21,620 nt of DNA, taken from IMG/VR virus record IMGVR_UViG_3300027963_000379, positions 1 through 21,620 of that record, one strand, 5' to 3'. Shown piece after piece: positions 7,858 through 15,181 of this stretch. The translations under genes and the position numbers were made by a program. How positions within the stretch are numbered: the first letter of the stretch is position 1; every line of letters begins with the position of its first letter. The notes beneath the pieces are model-generated. The model was not told the DNA's origin. It was given only the letters and a program-made list of their open reading frames with translations, and ran no database searches. This stretch comes from a virus.

Positions 7858-8523
7858 ATGATTATCGGTTTCTGTGGGTTCATTGGCAGCGGCAAAGACA
7901 CAGCAGCAGATTATTTGGTTAACCTTCATGGATTTCGACGAGACAGTTTTGCAAATACACTTAAAGATGCAGTCTCCGCAGTGTTTGGATGGGATAGAAC
8001 ACTGATCGAAGGACGTACAACAGAAGCACGAGAATGGCGAGAACAGGTTGACTCATGGTGGGCCGATCGATTAGGACTGCCATCTTTAACTCCTAGGTGG
8101 GTATTACAGCATTGGGGCACCGAAGTATGCCGTCAGGGATTTCACGACGATATTTGGATTGCCAGTTTAGAAAATAAAATGCGTAAAACTCGAGACAGCA
8201 TTGTTATCAGTGACGTTCGCTTTCCTAATGAAATAGCTGCCATTCATAATGCCGGCGGCATTGTGGTAAGAATTAAAAGAGGACCAGAACCAGAATGGTA
8301 CGACGATGCTCTGGCATTTAATCAAGGAATACGAAATATGCTTTGGGCCAGCAGCAGACGAAAACTAGAGCAGCTAGAAATTCATTCAAGCGAAATTTCT
8401 TGGGTCGGTGGCGAAATAGATCATACTATTAATAATGACAGCACTGTAGATCATCTGTTTTCTCAACTAGAAACCATCATTAAAAATCAGGGGTTAGATC
8501 ACCTTGACGCCAAGGCAGCTTGA
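7858..8523 (+). CDS. P-loop deoxynucleoside monophosphate kinase-like protein
   Basis: The 221-residue protein has an N-terminal Walker A motif GFIGSGKDT (residues 7-15), of the GxxxSGKDT type found in T4 gp1 (dNMP kinase), which phosphorylates dGMP, dTMP and hydroxymethyl-dCMP. Further matches are FANTLKDAVSAVFGW after the P-loop, WVLQHWGTEVCRQGFHDDIWI (like the QALGTD...YWV part of gp1) and IVISDVRFPNEIAAI (like the PDTRQDHE part). It ends with DHTINNDSTVDHLFSQ, a common end in this family. A strong AAGGAG lies 5 nt before the ATG. Its 3' end overlaps the convergent zinc-protein gene by 44 nt. The probable role is dNTP supply for phage replication. Which nucleotides it accepts is not visible. 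Confidence 0.82.
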   Translation: MIIGFCGFIGSGKDTAADYLVNLHGFRRDSFANTLKDAVSAVFGWDRTLIEGRTTEAREWREQVDSWWADRLGLPSLTPRWVLQHWGTEVCRQGFHDDIWIASLENKMRKTRDSIVISDVRFPNEIAAIHNAGGIVVRIKRGPEPEWYDDALAFNQGIRNMLWASSRRKLEQLEIHSSEISWVGGEIDHTINNDSTVDHLFSQLETIIKNQGLDHLDAKAA

Positions 8524-8815
8524 GCCTGTCTAATACTCGCTGGCAATTAGCACATACTGTTTTTAAGTTCGAGAATCTACAGTTTTTAGGGTCTCCGTCT
8601 ATGTGGAACACATTGAACTGTTCCTGATACCGAGAATTAAATCCGCATCGATCACATGCGGGTTTTTTCTTATAACCCGCACGAGACCATAAAGGTATAC
8701 CTTCTTTTCTGTTCCTTGTACAATGATCGCATTGTGACCTATAAAAAACACGATCGTTTTTGTGATAATTGATAGCTACTGGCCTTTGCTGGCATTTCTT
8801 ACATAATCGCCTCAT
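8480..8815 (-). CDS. Small double zinc-module protein, HNH/endonuclease VII-like
   Basis: The 111-residue basic protein has two probable zinc modules: C5-C8 with C29-C32, and C54-C57 with C88-C91. The second encloses FNVFHIDGDPKNCRFSNL, which is the layout of a beta-beta-alpha metal HNH or endonuclease VII fold. His71 (general base position) and Asn83 are kept. The residue before His71 is Phe where Asp or His normally binds metal, and the residue after the last CxxC is Gln92 where HNH proteins have His and endonuclease VII has Asn. It may therefore be an altered or inactive nuclease, or a DNA-binding protein. It has its own late-type motif and an AAAGGG site 7 nt before the ATG. Similar proteins are common in environmental T4-like phages. 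Confidence 0.68.
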   Translation of the reverse strand: MRRLCKKCQQRPVAINYHKNDRVFYRSQCDHCTRNRKEGIPLWSRAGYKKKPACDRCGFNSRYQEQFNVFHIDGDPKNCRFSNLKTVCANCQRVLDRLKLPWRQGDLTPDF

Positions 8816-8846
8816 AGTTAAGCCCTTTTCGTGCCCTTTTCATATG

Positions 8847-8854
8847 TATTTAAC
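8847..8854 (-). promoter_or_regulatory. T4-type late promoter motif GTTAAATA for the zinc-protein gene
   Basis: On the minus strand GTTAAATA ends 31 nt before the ATG (8815). The predicted start at about 8841 gives a leader of about 25 nt containing AAAGGG close to the ATG. It diverges from the gp18 promoter 22 bp away. Confidence 0.5.
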
Positions 8855-8876
8855 CAGGAGATTTTTGTCTCTAGTG

Positions 8877-8884
8877 GCTAAATA
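8877..8884 (+). promoter_or_regulatory. T4-type late promoter motif GCTAAATA for gp18, with leader
   Basis: The motif contains CTAAATA, the form reported for cyanophage late promoters. It ends 32 nt before the gp18 ATG. The predicted start near 8890 gives a 27-nt leader with GGGAG at 8903-8907, 9 nt before the ATG. Confidence 0.65.
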
Positions 8885-8916
8885 ATCGAAAGTAATCCAT
8901 TTGGGAGATCTATATA

Positions 8917-11883
8917 ATGGCCACACTGAATTCACCAGGCGTAAGCGTAACAGTCATAGACGAAAGCTTCTATACCCCTTCAGCTCCGGGCACTAGCCCT
9001 ATGATTTTTATTGCGTCTGCACAAGACAAAACTAACCCTAGCGGCACTGTTGCCGCAGGCACAACCTCAGCAAATGCTGGAAAAGTTTGGTTAATCACAA
9101 GCCAACGAGACTTAACAGACACTTTTGGAACTCCTTTATTTTATACAGATTCTAGCGGCAATCCTTTGCATGCTAACGAACTAAACGAATACGGACTTCA
9201 AGCCGCTTACAGCAGCTTAGGAGTCAGTTCACGTTCATATGTAGTCAGAGCAGATCTTGATCTAGCACAACTTGCTCCACAAAGCAGTGCTCCTGAAGGA
9301 GATCCAGTCTCCGGTACTTATTGGGTTGACACAGCAGGTAGTGTGTTTGGTATCAAAGAATGGAATACTTCTACACAGAAATTTACAGTTAAAACACCAA
9401 TTGTTCTTGATGACACTTCGTCAGGTAACAGCTTTAATGGAGTGGCACCCGACACCAGCATTGGCCAAATTGGAGACTACTGCATGGTTGTCACGAACGA
9501 CAACAACAATAAGCTCTACTATAAAACCACAAGCAATGTATGGACAGGTGTAGTTAATGGGTTTAACGGCGGCAAGTTCTTACAAATTAGCCCGCATTAT
9601 ACATATCCTATTTACAACGCCAGTACAGCAACCGGTAGTGTTTGGGTTACCAGTACTACTCCTTCTAATGGTGCAAATTGGACTATCAAATACTGGAACG
9701 GTACTACTATGAGCTGGAGTAAAATTACTGCTCCTATCTATAATAATGTTCAGACAGCAACATATACATTAGATTCAACAGGCGGTGGTAAAAATATCAC
9801 AGTTGGTACATTGTTTATCGACAGCAACTATGATGATTCAACGACTGAAACTGCCAACTTCAAAATTTGGAGAAGAAACAAAGCTGGTACAACATCAGTA
9901 GTTACTGAGGGTGTGACTACATATGCCAGCAACGGAACCACATACACCTTTGACATTGCAGAAAGCAGAGCCAATCGTGCTTCCTGGACTGCATCTACTA
10001 CTATTAGAGTAACAGCCACCAATGCTACTACTATTTTAGGATCGTTACTTCCGAGTGCAATTAGTGCTGCTGCTACTTTAACTAATGTTACTGCCAGCTT
10101 TAGCACAGCATCTGGGATTTTAACATTGAATCATAAACTAGGCGGTGATATCAAAATTACTGCTATCAGTACAGTTACGCAAGAGCTGTTAGGAATTACA
10201 CCTTACAGTATGAACACACTGATGGGAACAGCTAACGTCTATACATTTACCAGCAATACAACTACAGATCTGTTGGTTACTAATTGGAAACCTTTAGCCT
10301 ACGAGGCTCGACCAGATGCTCCTTATACTGATCCAGCAGATGGTACTTTATGGTACAGCAACGTAGTAGATCAAATTGACATTCTTTATAATTCTGGTAC
10401 CTATTGGGTAAGTTATGCTAGTGCTTTCCCAGCATCTGACACAAATGGTCCTATTGTGATGGCAACAGAGCCTACTGAACAAAGCGACGGGAATCCTTTA
10501 GTAACAGGCGACATTTGGGTCGACACCAGTGACTTAGAAATGTATGGTCAAAACATCTATGTCTATGATTCCACTCAAACTACCGGTAATAAATGGGTCC
10601 TACAAGATACAACCGATCAATCAAGCCCAACTGGATGGTTATTTGCTGATGCTAGATACGCCACAACCGGTACTACATTAACTGCTAGTTCAATATCCGA
10701 TCTAAGATCCAGCAATTATGTTGATCCAGATACACCTGATCCATTGCTGTATCCAAAAGGCATGAGACTATGGAACACTCGCAGAAGCGGATTTAATGTC
10801 AAGAAATATGTCACAGGATATATTGATATCACTGCCAATAGCGGATATAATGTTAGAAATGGAGAATCTATGTCTAACTATGCTGTCGATCGTTGGGTCT
10901 CTCAATACCCAACAGACGACACAGGTGCTGGAGTATTTGGAAGAAAGGCACAGCGTCAGGTAGTAGTAAAAGCTCTAAAAACATTAGTTGACACCAGTGT
11001 TGCGGCAAGAGATACAGACACATTGAATTTTAACCTAATTCTATGTCCTGGGTATCCAGAGCTTATTTCCAACATGGTCAACTTTAATACCGACAGAGGA
11101 ATCACCGGATTTGTTATTGGTGATACTCCGTTTAGATTGACCCCAACTGGAACAGCACTCAGCAACTACGGAAATAATACCGCAGTGGCTCTCGACAATG
11201 GAGAAGCAGGGGCAGTATCCTATGATGAATACATGGCCATGTATTACCCTAGTGGATATACCACTGACAATACTGGAAATAACATTGTTGTTCCTCCAAG
11301 TCACATGATGTTGAGAACCTTTATCAACAGCGATGCAAAGAGCTATCCATGGTTTGCACCAGCTGGTACTCGCAGAGGAACAGTTGATAATGCTACCAGC
11401 GTAGGATACATTACTGCCGAAGGAGAATTTAAGACATCCTCAGTTCCCCAGGCTCTCCGTGATGTGTTAGACGACGTTAAGATCAATCCTATTTCAAGTT
11501 TAACTGGAATTGGTCTAATAGCATACGGTCAGCGTACTCGTGCTAAAAATGCCAGCAGTCTAGACAGAATCAATGTTGCAAGACTGGTAGCATATCTACG
11601 TAGACAACTAGATATTTTAGCAAGACCGTTCTTGTTCGAACCTAATGATGCACAAACACGTAGAGAAATCAAAGCGGCAGCTGAGAGTCTGTTACTTGAG
11701 TTGTTGGGCCAACGTGCTCTTTATGACTTCATTGTGGTCTGTGATGAAACCAACAACACTCCTGCAAGAATTGACAGAAGTGAACTTTATATGGATATTG
11801 CCATCGAGCCAGTTAAAGCAGTTGAATTCATCTATATTCCATTGCGATTGAAGAATAAAGGCGACATCGCAGCCGGACTTTAA
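8917..11883 (+). CDS. gp18: Tail sheath protein gp18, enlarged
   Basis: This 988-residue protein is the contractile tail sheath subunit. The N-terminus (SPGVSVTVIDESFYTPSAPGTSPMIFI) and the C-terminal 380 residues are typical. The C-terminal part includes MRLWNTRRSGFNVKKYV, APAGTRRGTVDNA, then the region from LNPISSLTGIGL-like sequence (KINPISSLTGIGLIAYGQR), NVARLVAYLRRQL and RSELYMDIAIEPVKAVEFIYIP, which form the conserved inner sheath core. T4 gp18 has 659 residues. The extra 330 or so lie between about residues 115 and 600 and should project outward. They hold at least four short motifs of the form GxxWxx[TN] (GTYWVDT at 133, GSVWVTS at 240, GTLWYSN at 476, GDIWVDT at 531), most followed by a second Trp. 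It has its own late promoter and a good ribosome site, as suits a protein made in many copies. Confidence 0.95.
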   Translation: MATLNSPGVSVTVIDESFYTPSAPGTSPMIFIASAQDKTNPSGTVAAGTTSANAGKVWLITSQRDLTDTFGTPLFYTDSSGNPLHANELNEYGLQAAYSSLGVSSRSYVVRADLDLAQLAPQSSAPEGDPVSGTYWVDTAGSVFGIKEWNTSTQKFTVKTPIVLDDTSSGNSFNGVAPDTSIGQIGDYCMVVTNDNNNKLYYKTTSNVWTGVVNGFNGGKFLQISPHYTYPIYNASTATGSVWVTSTTPSNGANWTIKYWNGTTMSWSKITAPIYNNVQTATYTLDSTGGGKNITVGTLFIDSNYDDSTTETANFKIWRRNKAGTTSVVTEGVTTYASNGTTYTFDIAESRANRASWTASTTIRVTATNATTILGSLLPSAISAAATLTNVTASFSTASGILTLNHKLGGDIKITAISTVTQELLGITPYSMNTLMGTANVYTFTSNTTTDLLVTNWKPLAYEARPDAPYTDPADGTLWYSNVVDQIDILYNSGTYWVSYASAFPASDTNGPIVMATEPTEQSDGNPLVTGDIWVDTSDLEMYGQNIYVYDSTQTTGNKWVLQDTTDQSSPTGWLFADARYATTGTTLTASSISDLRSSNYVDPDTPDPLLYPKGMRLWNTRRSGFNVKKYVTGYIDITANSGYNVRNGESMSNYAVDRWVSQYPTDDTGAGVFGRKAQRQVVVKALKTLVDTSVAARDTDTLNFNLILCPGYPELISNMVNFNTDRGITGFVIGDTPFRLTPTGTALSNYGNNTAVALDNGEAGAVSYDEYMAMYYPSGYTTDNTGNNIVVPPSHMMLRTFINSDAKSYPWFAPAGTRRGTVDNATSVGYITAEGEFKTSSVPQALRDVLDDVKINPISSLTGIGLIAYGQRTRAKNASSLDRINVARLVAYLRRQLDILARPFLFEPNDAQTRREIKAAAESLLLELLGQRALYDFIVVCDETNNTPARIDRSELYMDIAIEPVKAVEFIYIPLRLKNKGDIAAGL

Positions 11884-11885
11884 TA

Positions 11886-11893
11886 GGTAAATA
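11886..11893 (+). promoter_or_regulatory. T4-type late promoter motif GGTAAATA for gp19, with leader
   Basis: The motif starts 3 nt after the gp18 stop and ends 22 nt before the gp19 ATG. The predicted start near 11899 leaves a 17-nt leader with AAGGAG at 11903-11908, 7 nt before the ATG. Confidence 0.65.
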
Positions 11894-11915
11894 AAAAAGA
11901 TTAAGGAGCATTTCA

Positions 11916-12566
11916 ATGCCAATTGCAAGTTTAAAGAATTTTACAGTACCCATTGCCGGAAGTCAAGCAAGCTCTACACAGGGCTTGTTGATGCCAAAAT
12001 TAAAGTATCGCTTTCGCGTTACTTTAGACGGATTTGGTGTTGCTGGAGCACCTACTACAGAATTAACCAAGCAGGTAATGAATGCTACTAGACCTGACGT
12101 AAGTTTTGAAGAAATTAAACTGCCTGTTTACAACAGCACAGTGAAAATTCTAGGTAAGCACAATTTTGCTGATGCTAAGTTAACCGTTAGAGATGATGCC
12201 AGTGGAGTAGTAAGTAGAAAAATCGGAGAGCAGATGCAGAAGCAATTTGATTTCTTCGAGCAATCCGGTGCCCAATCTGGTATTGATTACAAATTCAGAA
12301 TGCGTGTCGAAATCCTAGACGGCGGAAACGGTGGATTTGAGCCAGTGACTCTTGAAAGTTTTGAGTTTTTAGGTTGCTTTATCAAGCAGGCCACATATGC
12401 TCAAGGCGACTACAACAGCAACGAAGTAATGGATATTGCTCTAAGTATTACGTACGACAATGCTATCCAACTAGAAGCCCCTGGCGGAGCAGCCAGCGGT
12501 ATTGGTGTAAATGTTGGAAGAATTGTACGTCCTGCAAACGCACAAGGCCTAACAACTGGCGGTTAA
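11916..12566 (+). CDS. gp19: Tail tube protein gp19
   Basis: The 216-residue protein is the tail tube subunit, stacked as hexamers inside the sheath. It shows the expected beta-sandwich pattern: LMPKLKYRFRVTLDGFG at the start, then RPDVSFEEIKLPVYNSTVKILGKH, which is the characteristic tube motif, then LTVRDD and QKQFDFFEQSGAQSG, and ESFEFLGCFIKQATYAQGDYNSNEVMDIALSITYDNAIQ near the end. T4 gp19 has 163 residues; this one has about 50 more, mainly in the N-terminal arm and a Gly/Ala-rich C-terminus. It follows gp18 directly, as in T4. A strong AAGGAG and a late promoter precede it, and a strong terminator follows it. Confidence 0.93.
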   Translation: MPIASLKNFTVPIAGSQASSTQGLLMPKLKYRFRVTLDGFGVAGAPTTELTKQVMNATRPDVSFEEIKLPVYNSTVKILGKHNFADAKLTVRDDASGVVSRKIGEQMQKQFDFFEQSGAQSGIDYKFRMRVEILDGGNGGFEPVTLESFEFLGCFIKQATYAQGDYNSNEVMDIALSITYDNAIQLEAPGGAASGIGVNVGRIVRPANAQGLTTGG

Positions 12567-12583
12567 TAATTAGTTTAACCAGT

Positions 12584-12612
12584 AAAAAGCCCAGTAAAAA
12601 CCTGGGCTTTTT
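12584..12612 (+). terminator. Rho-independent terminator after gp19
   Basis: An 11-bp perfect stem (12584-12594 with 12602-12612) has a 7-nt loop. The GCCCAG/CTGGGC core is flanked by A5 and T5, so it could also work on the opposite strand. It closes the gp18-gp19 unit just ahead of a new late promoter. Confidence 0.88.
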
Positions 12613-12617
12613 ATTTG

Positions 12618-12625
12618 ACTAAATA
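12618..12625 (+). promoter_or_regulatory. T4-type late promoter ACTAAATA, 5 nt before ATG (leaderless class)
   Basis: This motif contains CTAAATA and lies just past the gp19 terminator. It is followed by 5 nt and the ATG at 12631, with no Shine-Dalgarno site between the terminator and the start. Because the terminator isolates it, this is the cleanest test case for a leaderless late start. Confidence 0.72.
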
Positions 12626-12630
12626 TTCGT

Positions 12631-13884
12631 ATGAGTAAGACCAATAACTATCTATCGTTAGGATATCAGACCAACCTTGATGGAGAAAAATATAATCTCC
12701 GCGATTATAGGCATGCTGCCAGACTCTATGCCGACGATCATCAGGTCAGAGCACCAAAGTACGGTTTTTTATACTATGTTAAATTCGAAATAAATCAAAA
12801 AGCAGTAGTAGGAACGCTGGATAAAAACATAGGTGTCTATGTTAAAAAAATAGATTTGCCAAAATTTACTGTTCAAACCGAAATGGTAAATCAATATAAT
12901 AGAAAAACTCAGATTAATACCAAGCTAACTTATAGTCCCATTACTATAGATTTTCACGACGATAATGCTGACATAACTAACGACCTTTGGTATTCTTATT
13001 ATCAAAGTCTAATTGCAGATGGTAATTACAGTGGCGGAAATACTAATATTCCTAGACAGTTTACTGACACCAAATATGGCCCTACAGATTATGAATATGG
13101 TATGTATGATAATCAAGTTCCGGAAAGTTTTATTGAAAGAATAGACATCTATATGATGCACCATACACTTCAAGATCATACATTGATCTCTCTAATTAAT
13201 CCTAAAATATCAGAATGGAGACACGATACTGCCAGCCAATCAGATAGTACTAAGATGATGCAGAATAGTATGACAGTAGTCTATGAAAATGTATTGTATA
13301 TTAGAGGGAATGATAATAGTAAGCTAAAGGGATTTGTTAACGAATTTTATGATCCTGGACAAAGCCCTATTAAAACAGGAGGGACCGCCGTTAACGATCC
13401 TGGGTATAATAAAAATACTGATGTGCGTCCTGGTAATGCGGCTATATTCGATCAAATACCGGGGTCTGCCTTTTATAGGCCCGGTAATCGTATGCAAGAC
13501 AACGGGGGTCGACAAAGCTCTAGACAGGTCAATAATCCAATGTTTGACACTCGTAGAAACAATCAATATGGAGTAATCAATCCACCAAACACAGTTAATA
13601 ATCCATTCCTTAGTGTAGCCGGAGTATTGGCCAAAAACTATCTGCAGAAAAATGGATTAGGTAGATCTGGTCCTGTGGGATATACCATCGCATCATCTGC
13701 ACTACAGGCCGCAACTAATAGCGGTGCAGGTAAGTATTATGATCCTCCCAGCACACAAGCAGTCCCCGGATTATTTCAACTACCTGGAGGTGTAGGAATT
13801 AACATCTTTAAAGGACTCAACACCAGTGTTGACGGCAAGCTACGTATTAATCCGGCTGCTATAGTTTTTCCATCTAAAAGATAA
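12631..13884 (+). CDS. Tail tube-like/tube initiator-like structural protein (gp48/gp54 type)
   Basis: The 417-residue protein has a region at about residues 65-135 with a tube-like beta pattern: VYVKKIDLPKFTVQTEMVNQ, then YNRKTQINTKLTYSPITIDF, then HDDNADITNDLWYSYYQS. Such sequence is seen in phage tube, tube-cap and tube-initiator proteins that nucleate the tail tube on the baseplate. The last 190 residues are Asn/Gly/Pro-rich and low in complexity (from about FYDPGQSPIKTGG), then end in a Gly/Ala-rich tail. It follows gp19 after a terminator and starts from its own late motif. I cannot decide between gp48, gp54 or another tube-fold protein; position and size favour a minor tail component. 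Confidence 0.6.
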   Translation: MSKTNNYLSLGYQTNLDGEKYNLRDYRHAARLYADDHQVRAPKYGFLYYVKFEINQKAVVGTLDKNIGVYVKKIDLPKFTVQTEMVNQYNRKTQINTKLTYSPITIDFHDDNADITNDLWYSYYQSLIADGNYSGGNTNIPRQFTDTKYGPTDYEYGMYDNQVPESFIERIDIYMMHHTLQDHTLISLINPKISEWRHDTASQSDSTKMMQNSMTVVYENVLYIRGNDNSKLKGFVNEFYDPGQSPIKTGGTAVNDPGYNKNTDVRPGNAAIFDQIPGSAFYRPGNRMQDNGGRQSSRQVNNPMFDTRRNNQYGVINPPNTVNNPFLSVAGVLAKNYLQKNGLGRSGPVGYTIASSALQAATNSGAGKYYDPPSTQAVPGLFQLPGGVGINIFKGLNTSVDGKLRINPAAIVFPSKR

Positions 13885-13887
13885 ATC
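13880..13887 (+). promoter_or_regulatory. Degenerate late motif GATAAATC, 5 nt before ATG
   Basis: GATAAATC differs from the consensus at the first and last bases, but keeps the exact 5-nt distance to the ATG at 13893. It includes the TAA stop of the previous gene. Confidence 0.4.
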
Positions 13888-13892
13888 TTATT

Positions 13893-14264
13893 ATGCGTCT
13901 AAACTACACCAATTTACCCTTCAATCTCGATAACAAAAACAGCACTGTTAATAAATTTGAAAAATATCAAAGCATTCCAATGGGGATAGATCCTGCTATA
14001 TACGCAGCAACGGTTGGATTTTTTACCAGCAGAGATTTTGATAATACTGCTGCTGAAATGATCAGCGAAGTTATCATTATGCAGGCAAAACAAGACGGAT
14101 ATAATCCTATGACCATTTTAGATACCTTACGAGGGCTTGAAGATGTGGATATATCAGGATTAGTGGCTGAAGTACTCAATTATAATAGATTTAAAACTAG
14201 CAGTCTCGGATATGCTGCTAAACGTCAAATGAATCCGGAGATAGAAAGAAATATAATGGCATGA
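13893..14264 (+). CDS. Conserved small virion-associated protein of unknown function
   Basis: The 123-residue protein has a short extended N-terminus followed by helices (YAATVGFFTSRDFDNTAAEMIS, then VIIMQAKQDGYNPMTILDTL, then GLEDVDISGLVAEVLNYNRF). I recall similar proteins with a VGFF.KRGF..tAA pattern and a final LNYNR.KTS..LG motif in cyanophage structural gene blocks, but have no name for them. The first 25 residues are polar and Asn-rich. It sits 8 nt after the tube-like gene and its stop overlaps the gp4 start as ATGA, which suggests translational coupling. A minor tail, baseplate or head-completion role is plausible from position only. Confidence 0.65.
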   Translation: MRLNYTNLPFNLDNKNSTVNKFEKYQSIPMGIDPAIYAATVGFFTSRDFDNTAAEMISEVIIMQAKQDGYNPMTILDTLRGLEDVDISGLVAEVLNYNRFKTSSLGYAAKRQMNPEIERNIMA

Positions 14265-14686
14265 CATCAAAATACAGTCAGGGCATATATAAAATACAAA
14301 ACCCGGAAAAATATGTAGGGAATCGTGCTCCTAGATATAGAAGCAGTTGGGAACATACATTTATGATGTTTTGTGATAATAATCCCAGCGTACAACAATG
14401 GTCCAGTGAGAGCATAAAGATACCCTACAGAGATCCATTAACGGGCAAACAGACCGTGTATGTTCCTGATTTTCTTATTGTGTATCTCGATAAAAATTTA
14501 CGCAAACATGCTGAACTAGTTGAGATTAAACCAGCAAATCAAATGCTAAAAGAACGGGTAGGCAAAAATGTCTATAATCAAGCACAGTATGTAAAGAACA
14601 TGGCCAAATGGCAGGCTGCAGGAAAATGGGCTCGTAATCAAGGGCTAAAGTTTAGAGTTATAAACGAGCATGATCTATTTAGGTAA
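14261..14686 (+). CDS. gp4: Head completion protein gp4
   Basis: The 141-residue protein matches T4 gp4, which completes the head before tail joining and has a restriction-nuclease/TnsA-like fold. It shows the typical order: GIYKIQNPEKYVGN, RSSWEHTFMMFCDNNPSVQQWSSE, IPYRDPLTGKQTVYVPDFLIVY, then LVEIKPANQM, and KWQAAGKWARNQGLKFRVINE. The E (in SSWE), the D of VPDF and the ExK of VEIKP are in the positions of a PD-(D/E)XK catalytic set, so a nuclease activity is possible. It overlaps the previous gene by 4 nt and has no Shine-Dalgarno site, so it is probably translated by coupling. Its TAA stop lies inside the late motif for gp16. Confidence 0.85.
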   Translation: MTSKYSQGIYKIQNPEKYVGNRAPRYRSSWEHTFMMFCDNNPSVQQWSSESIKIPYRDPLTGKQTVYVPDFLIVYLDKNLRKHAELVEIKPANQMLKERVGKNVYNQAQYVKNMAKWQAAGKWARNQGLKFRVINEHDLFR

Positions 14687-14689
14687 ATA
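14682..14689 (+). promoter_or_regulatory. T4-type late promoter GGTAAATA for gp16 (leaderless class)
   Basis: The motif is 5 nt before the gp16 ATG at 14695. The TAA inside it is the stop codon of gp4. No Shine-Dalgarno site is present. Confidence 0.65.
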
Positions 14690-14694
14690 TCTTC

Positions 14695-15177
14695 ATGACA
14701 AAAAAATTAGAAAAATTGTTTGATCTTGGCAGTGCTGAAGAAGCCCTTATTGGTCCTACTCCTGTAGATGCTACGCCCGTTAATGCAGTCAATCTGCAAG
14801 AGCAACTTGAAGAATTTGATAAAATTTCATCAGCACTGCCAAGAGTAAAAGGCTTAGGAGACATCAGTGATGCAGAACTAGATGCACTAGCTGGTAAAGC
14901 AGAACAGGCCTATGACGATTTAATGGATCTAGGTATGAATGTAGATCCTAGACACGGTGGTAAAATGTTTGAAGTTGCTGCACAAATGATGAACGCAGCA
15001 ATCACTGCCAAAAGTGCTAAAATTGATAAAAAGCTAAAAATGGTCGAACTACAGCTAAAAAAGCTGGCAATAGACAAAAAACATGCAGGTCCTGAAAGCA
15101 ATACCATCGAAGGAGAGGGGTATATTATCAGTGATCGTAACAGCATCTTGGAAAAACTTAAATCTTTGAATAAATAA
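14695..15177 (+). CDS. gp16: Terminase small subunit gp16
   Basis: The 160-residue protein is read as the small terminase subunit, which binds DNA and regulates the gp17 motor. Like T4 gp16 (164 residues) it has an acidic N-terminal part, a central helical region that would form the oligomerising coiled coil (MFEVAAQMMNAAITAKSAKI, then KKLKMVELQLKKLAIDKK), and a short C-terminal tail (EGYIISDRNSILEKL). The T4 protein has the comparable stretch MEVFATLMGQMTTTNREIL. Primary sequence similarity in this family is low, so the call rests on layout, length and the nearby gp17. The start is fixed by the late motif 5 nt upstream. Confidence 0.75.
   Translation: MTKKLEKLFDLGSAEEALIGPTPVDATPVNAVNLQEQLEEFDKISSALPRVKGLGDISDAELDALAGKAEQAYDDLMDLGMNVDPRHGGKMFEVAAQMMNAAITAKSAKIDKKLKMVELQLKKLAIDKKHAGPESNTIEGEGYIISDRNSILEKLKSLNK
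15169..15176 (+). promoter_or_regulatory. T4-type late promoter AATAAATA, 5 nt before ATG (leaderless class)
   Basis: AATAAATA ends 5 nt before the ATG at 15182 and overlaps the gp16 stop codon (15175-15177). No Shine-Dalgarno site is visible. Confidence 0.62.
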
Positions 15178-15181
15178 AGTT

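Noticed and set aside
9828-10106. 92-codon minus-strand frame inside gp18
   Set aside because: It is the hydrophobic complement of a Thr/Ser-rich region of the sheath protein, with no start signal.
13324-13576. Two 80-codon frames on opposite strands inside the 12631 gene
   Set aside because: Both lie in the low-complexity Asn/Gly-rich part of a real gene and have no features of their own.
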